Assembly: GCA_046351595.1 (NCBI GenBank)
Contig: JAXLYE010000002.1
Span: 1,426,001 to 1,490,000, forward strand
DNA: 64,000 bases
Source of the DNA: JAXLYE01 sp046351595
GTDB lineage: Bacteria > Myxococcota_A > Polyangia > Palsa-1104 > JAEUJZ01
Direction of reading: 5' to 3'
Both the position numbers and the translations under genes were made by a program. The notes under the pieces were generated by a model that was not told the DNA's origin, made no database searches, and was given only the letters and a program-made list of their open reading frames with translations. Below, piece by piece: positions 62,625 to 64,000 of the stretch (within the stretch, counting starts at the first letter, position 1; every line of letters begins with the position of its first letter).

Positions 62625-64000
62625 ATGATCCACTCGCTCGCATTCTTGGCCCTGGTCGTCGTGGCCTTCGCGGTGTTCGCGGTCTCGGTGACGCGCCTGT
62701 ACCGCGTCATGGCGCTCGGGCGCGTAAACGACCTGCGCCCCGTGGACCGCCTGGGCGATCGCATCGCGTCGGTGCTGATCTACTTCTTCGGACAGAAGAA
62801 GGTCGGCGAGCGCATGTCGTATCAGCAGCCGGCCGGCGCCACCAGCAAGCACCACTACTTCATCTTCTACGGCTTCCTCGTCATCACCATCGGCACCATC
62901 GAGTTCCTCTTGCAGGGGCTGCTCTTTGGCCTGGTCCCGGACTTCAGCTTCCGCCTGTTCCTCGGGCCGGTGTACCCGGTCCTTTCCTGGAGCATCGACC
63001 TGTTCAACGCCCTGGTGCTGGTGATGATCGCCTACGCCTACTTCCGGCGCATCATCATCCGGCCGCGGCTCATCCCGCTGTCGGGTGACGCGGGCTTCAT
63101 CCTGGCGCAGATCGCGCTGCTGATGATCAGCCACTTCGGCTTCCACGGCTTCCACGCCGCCGCCGAGGGCCAGGCCGCCTCGTACGGCCCGATCTCGGAC
63201 GCGCTCGGCGCCGCGTTCGCGGGCAATGCGTCGGCGCACACGCTGTCCGAGGTCTTCCGCTACGTGCACGCGGTGGTGCTGCTGTTCTTCCTGAACTACC
63301 TGCCGTACTCGAAGCACATCCACATCCTCGGCGCGCTGCCCAACATCTACTTCCGCGAGCTCGGTCAGAAGGGCGTGATGCCCAAGCTCAACCTCGATGA
63401 CGAGAGCGACTGGGGCGTCGGCAAGGTCGAGCAGTTCTCGTGGAAGTCGCTGATGGATCAGTACGCGTGCACCGAGTGCGCGCGCTGCTCGAACTTCTGC
63501 CCGGCGTACAACACCGAGAAGCCGCTGTCGCCGATGCACCTCATCCACGACCTCAAGTACGAGATGGCCGAGCGCGGGCCGCTGCTGCTGCAGCTGGGCG
63601 CGCTGCGCAAGCAGGCCGGCGTCATCGCGACGGACAAGTCGGAGGCCGAGCAGCAGCTGGAGAAGGCGCCGGCCGCGCTCAAGGCGCAGCTCGAGGACGT
63701 GCAGAAGAAGCTCGACGAGCTGCCGCCGCTGGTCGGCGGGCGCATCAAGGACGAGACGCTGTGGGCGTGCACGACGTGCGGCGCCTGTCAGGAGGTCTGC
63801 CCGGTCTTCATCAACCACCCGCTGAAGATCCAGCAGATGAAGACCCACCTGGTGCTCGCCGAGAGCCGCATGCCGACGGAGCTTACGCGCACGTTCCAGA
63901 ACCTGGAGCGCAACGGCAACCCCTGGGGCATCAACCGCGAGCAGCGCATGGAGTGGGCCGAGGGGCTCTCGGTCCCGGTGCCCACCGTCGAGGACAACCC
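62625..64000 (+). CDS. Membrane (Fe-S) oxidoreductase, heterodisulfide-reductase related (3' end outside window)
   Basis: The visible 458 residues begin at ATG 62625 after AGAGGG. The first about 240 hold several membrane helices with His residues, like the NarI-type cytochrome b part (FHGFHAAAEG, FRYVHAVVLLFFLNYLPYSK). Two ferredoxin sites follow: CTECARCSNFCP and CTTCGACQEVCP. An insert of about 85 residues with a coiled coil separates them. The C-terminal CCG domains of the HdrD/GlpC type are expected beyond the window. Such proteins pass electrons from an ETF or similar donor to quinone. No stop codon occurs in frame before base 64000. Confidence 0.88.
   Translation, partial: MIHSLAFLALVVVAFAVFAVSVTRLYRVMALGRVNDLRPVDRLGDRIASVLIYFFGQKKVGERMSYQQPAGATSKHHYFIFYGFLVITIGTIEFLLQGLLFGLVPDFSFRLFLGPVYPVLSWSIDLFNALVLVMIAYAYFRRIIIRPRLIPLSGDAGFILAQIALLMISHFGFHGFHAAAEGQAASYGPISDALGAAFAGNASAHTLSEVFRYVHAVVLLFFLNYLPYSKHIHILGALPNIYFRELGQKGVMPKLNLDDESDWGVGKVEQFSWKSLMDQYACTECARCSNFCPAYNTEKPLSPMHLIHDLKYEMAERGPLLLQLGALRKQAGVIATDKSEAEQQLEKAPAALKAQLEDVQKKLDELPPLVGGRIKDETLWACTTCGACQEVCPVFINHPLKIQQMKTHLVLAESRMPTELTRTFQNLERNGNPWGINREQRMEWAEGLSVPVPTVEDN

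Overview
The window is very G+C-rich DNA of the kind found in Myxococcota (myxobacteria-like deltaproteobacteria). It carries Ser/Thr protein kinases with zinc ribbons and PEGA domains, an FHA-domain sigma-54 activator, a bactofilin, many lipoproteins and a long split type II secretion (T2SS) locus. The assignment to a phylum is inference from gene content and base composition. No ribosomal RNA or phylogenetic marker is present apart from housekeeping genes (ileS, htpG, dnaB).

Layout. 1-7 kb: the 3' part of ileS, a convergent NAD-dependent sugar epimerase, and a DEAD-box RNA helicase preceded by a roughly 600-base untranslated region. 7-15 kb: a TPR protein fused to a small zincin metallopeptidase domain, a zinc-ribbon/PEGA Ser/Thr kinase, and a convergent 1061-residue protein joining a cyclic-nucleotide-binding-like domain, ferredoxin clusters and a membrane domain. 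The last two genes are separated by a long inverted repeat that reaches into both stop codons. A tRNA-Pro(CGG) with promoter and terminator follows.

15-36 kb: the T2SS. gspF-G-H-I-J-K-L-M-N run on the minus strand and gspC-D-E on the plus strand. Between them lie two lipoprotein genes, an FHA-GAF-AAA+-Fis sigma-54 activator and a bactofilin. Both T2SS operons have a well-matched sigma-54 promoter (GG-N10-GC), and each is preceded, about 105-160 bases upstream, by a pair of 15-bp dyads of form CTGYCA-N3-YGRCAR spaced 41-42 bp apart. I propose that these are enhancer sites for the activator encoded between the two operons. No prepilin peptidase (gspO) is in the window.

36-54 kb: a DUF4384-like lipoprotein, a class II glutamine amidotransferase, a glutathione S-transferase, htpG, a small DUF6918-like protein, a PEGA membrane protein, a Cys-rich beta-helix lipoprotein, M18 aminopeptidase, tRNA-Gly(GCC), a second zinc-ribbon kinase, a small lipoprotein, an MDR oxidoreductase, dnaB, a BON-domain protein and an uncharacterised protein.

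54.2-59.2 kb: a compact island with visibly lower G+C and different codon use. It encodes a 1400-residue protein whose last 450 residues form an ABC-type/AAA ATPase and whose first 950 form a large helical region. An HNH endonuclease of the PtuB/TIGR02646 type follows immediately. I read this as a Septu-like (PtuAB-like) anti-phage system with an unusual giant ATPase, and it is the best candidate here for an undescribed system. A strict 21-bp tandem array of at least 21 units fills the space between it and a patatin-like phospholipase gene. The window closes with a BamD-like lipoprotein and the start of a membrane-bound Fe-S oxidoreductase that runs off the end.
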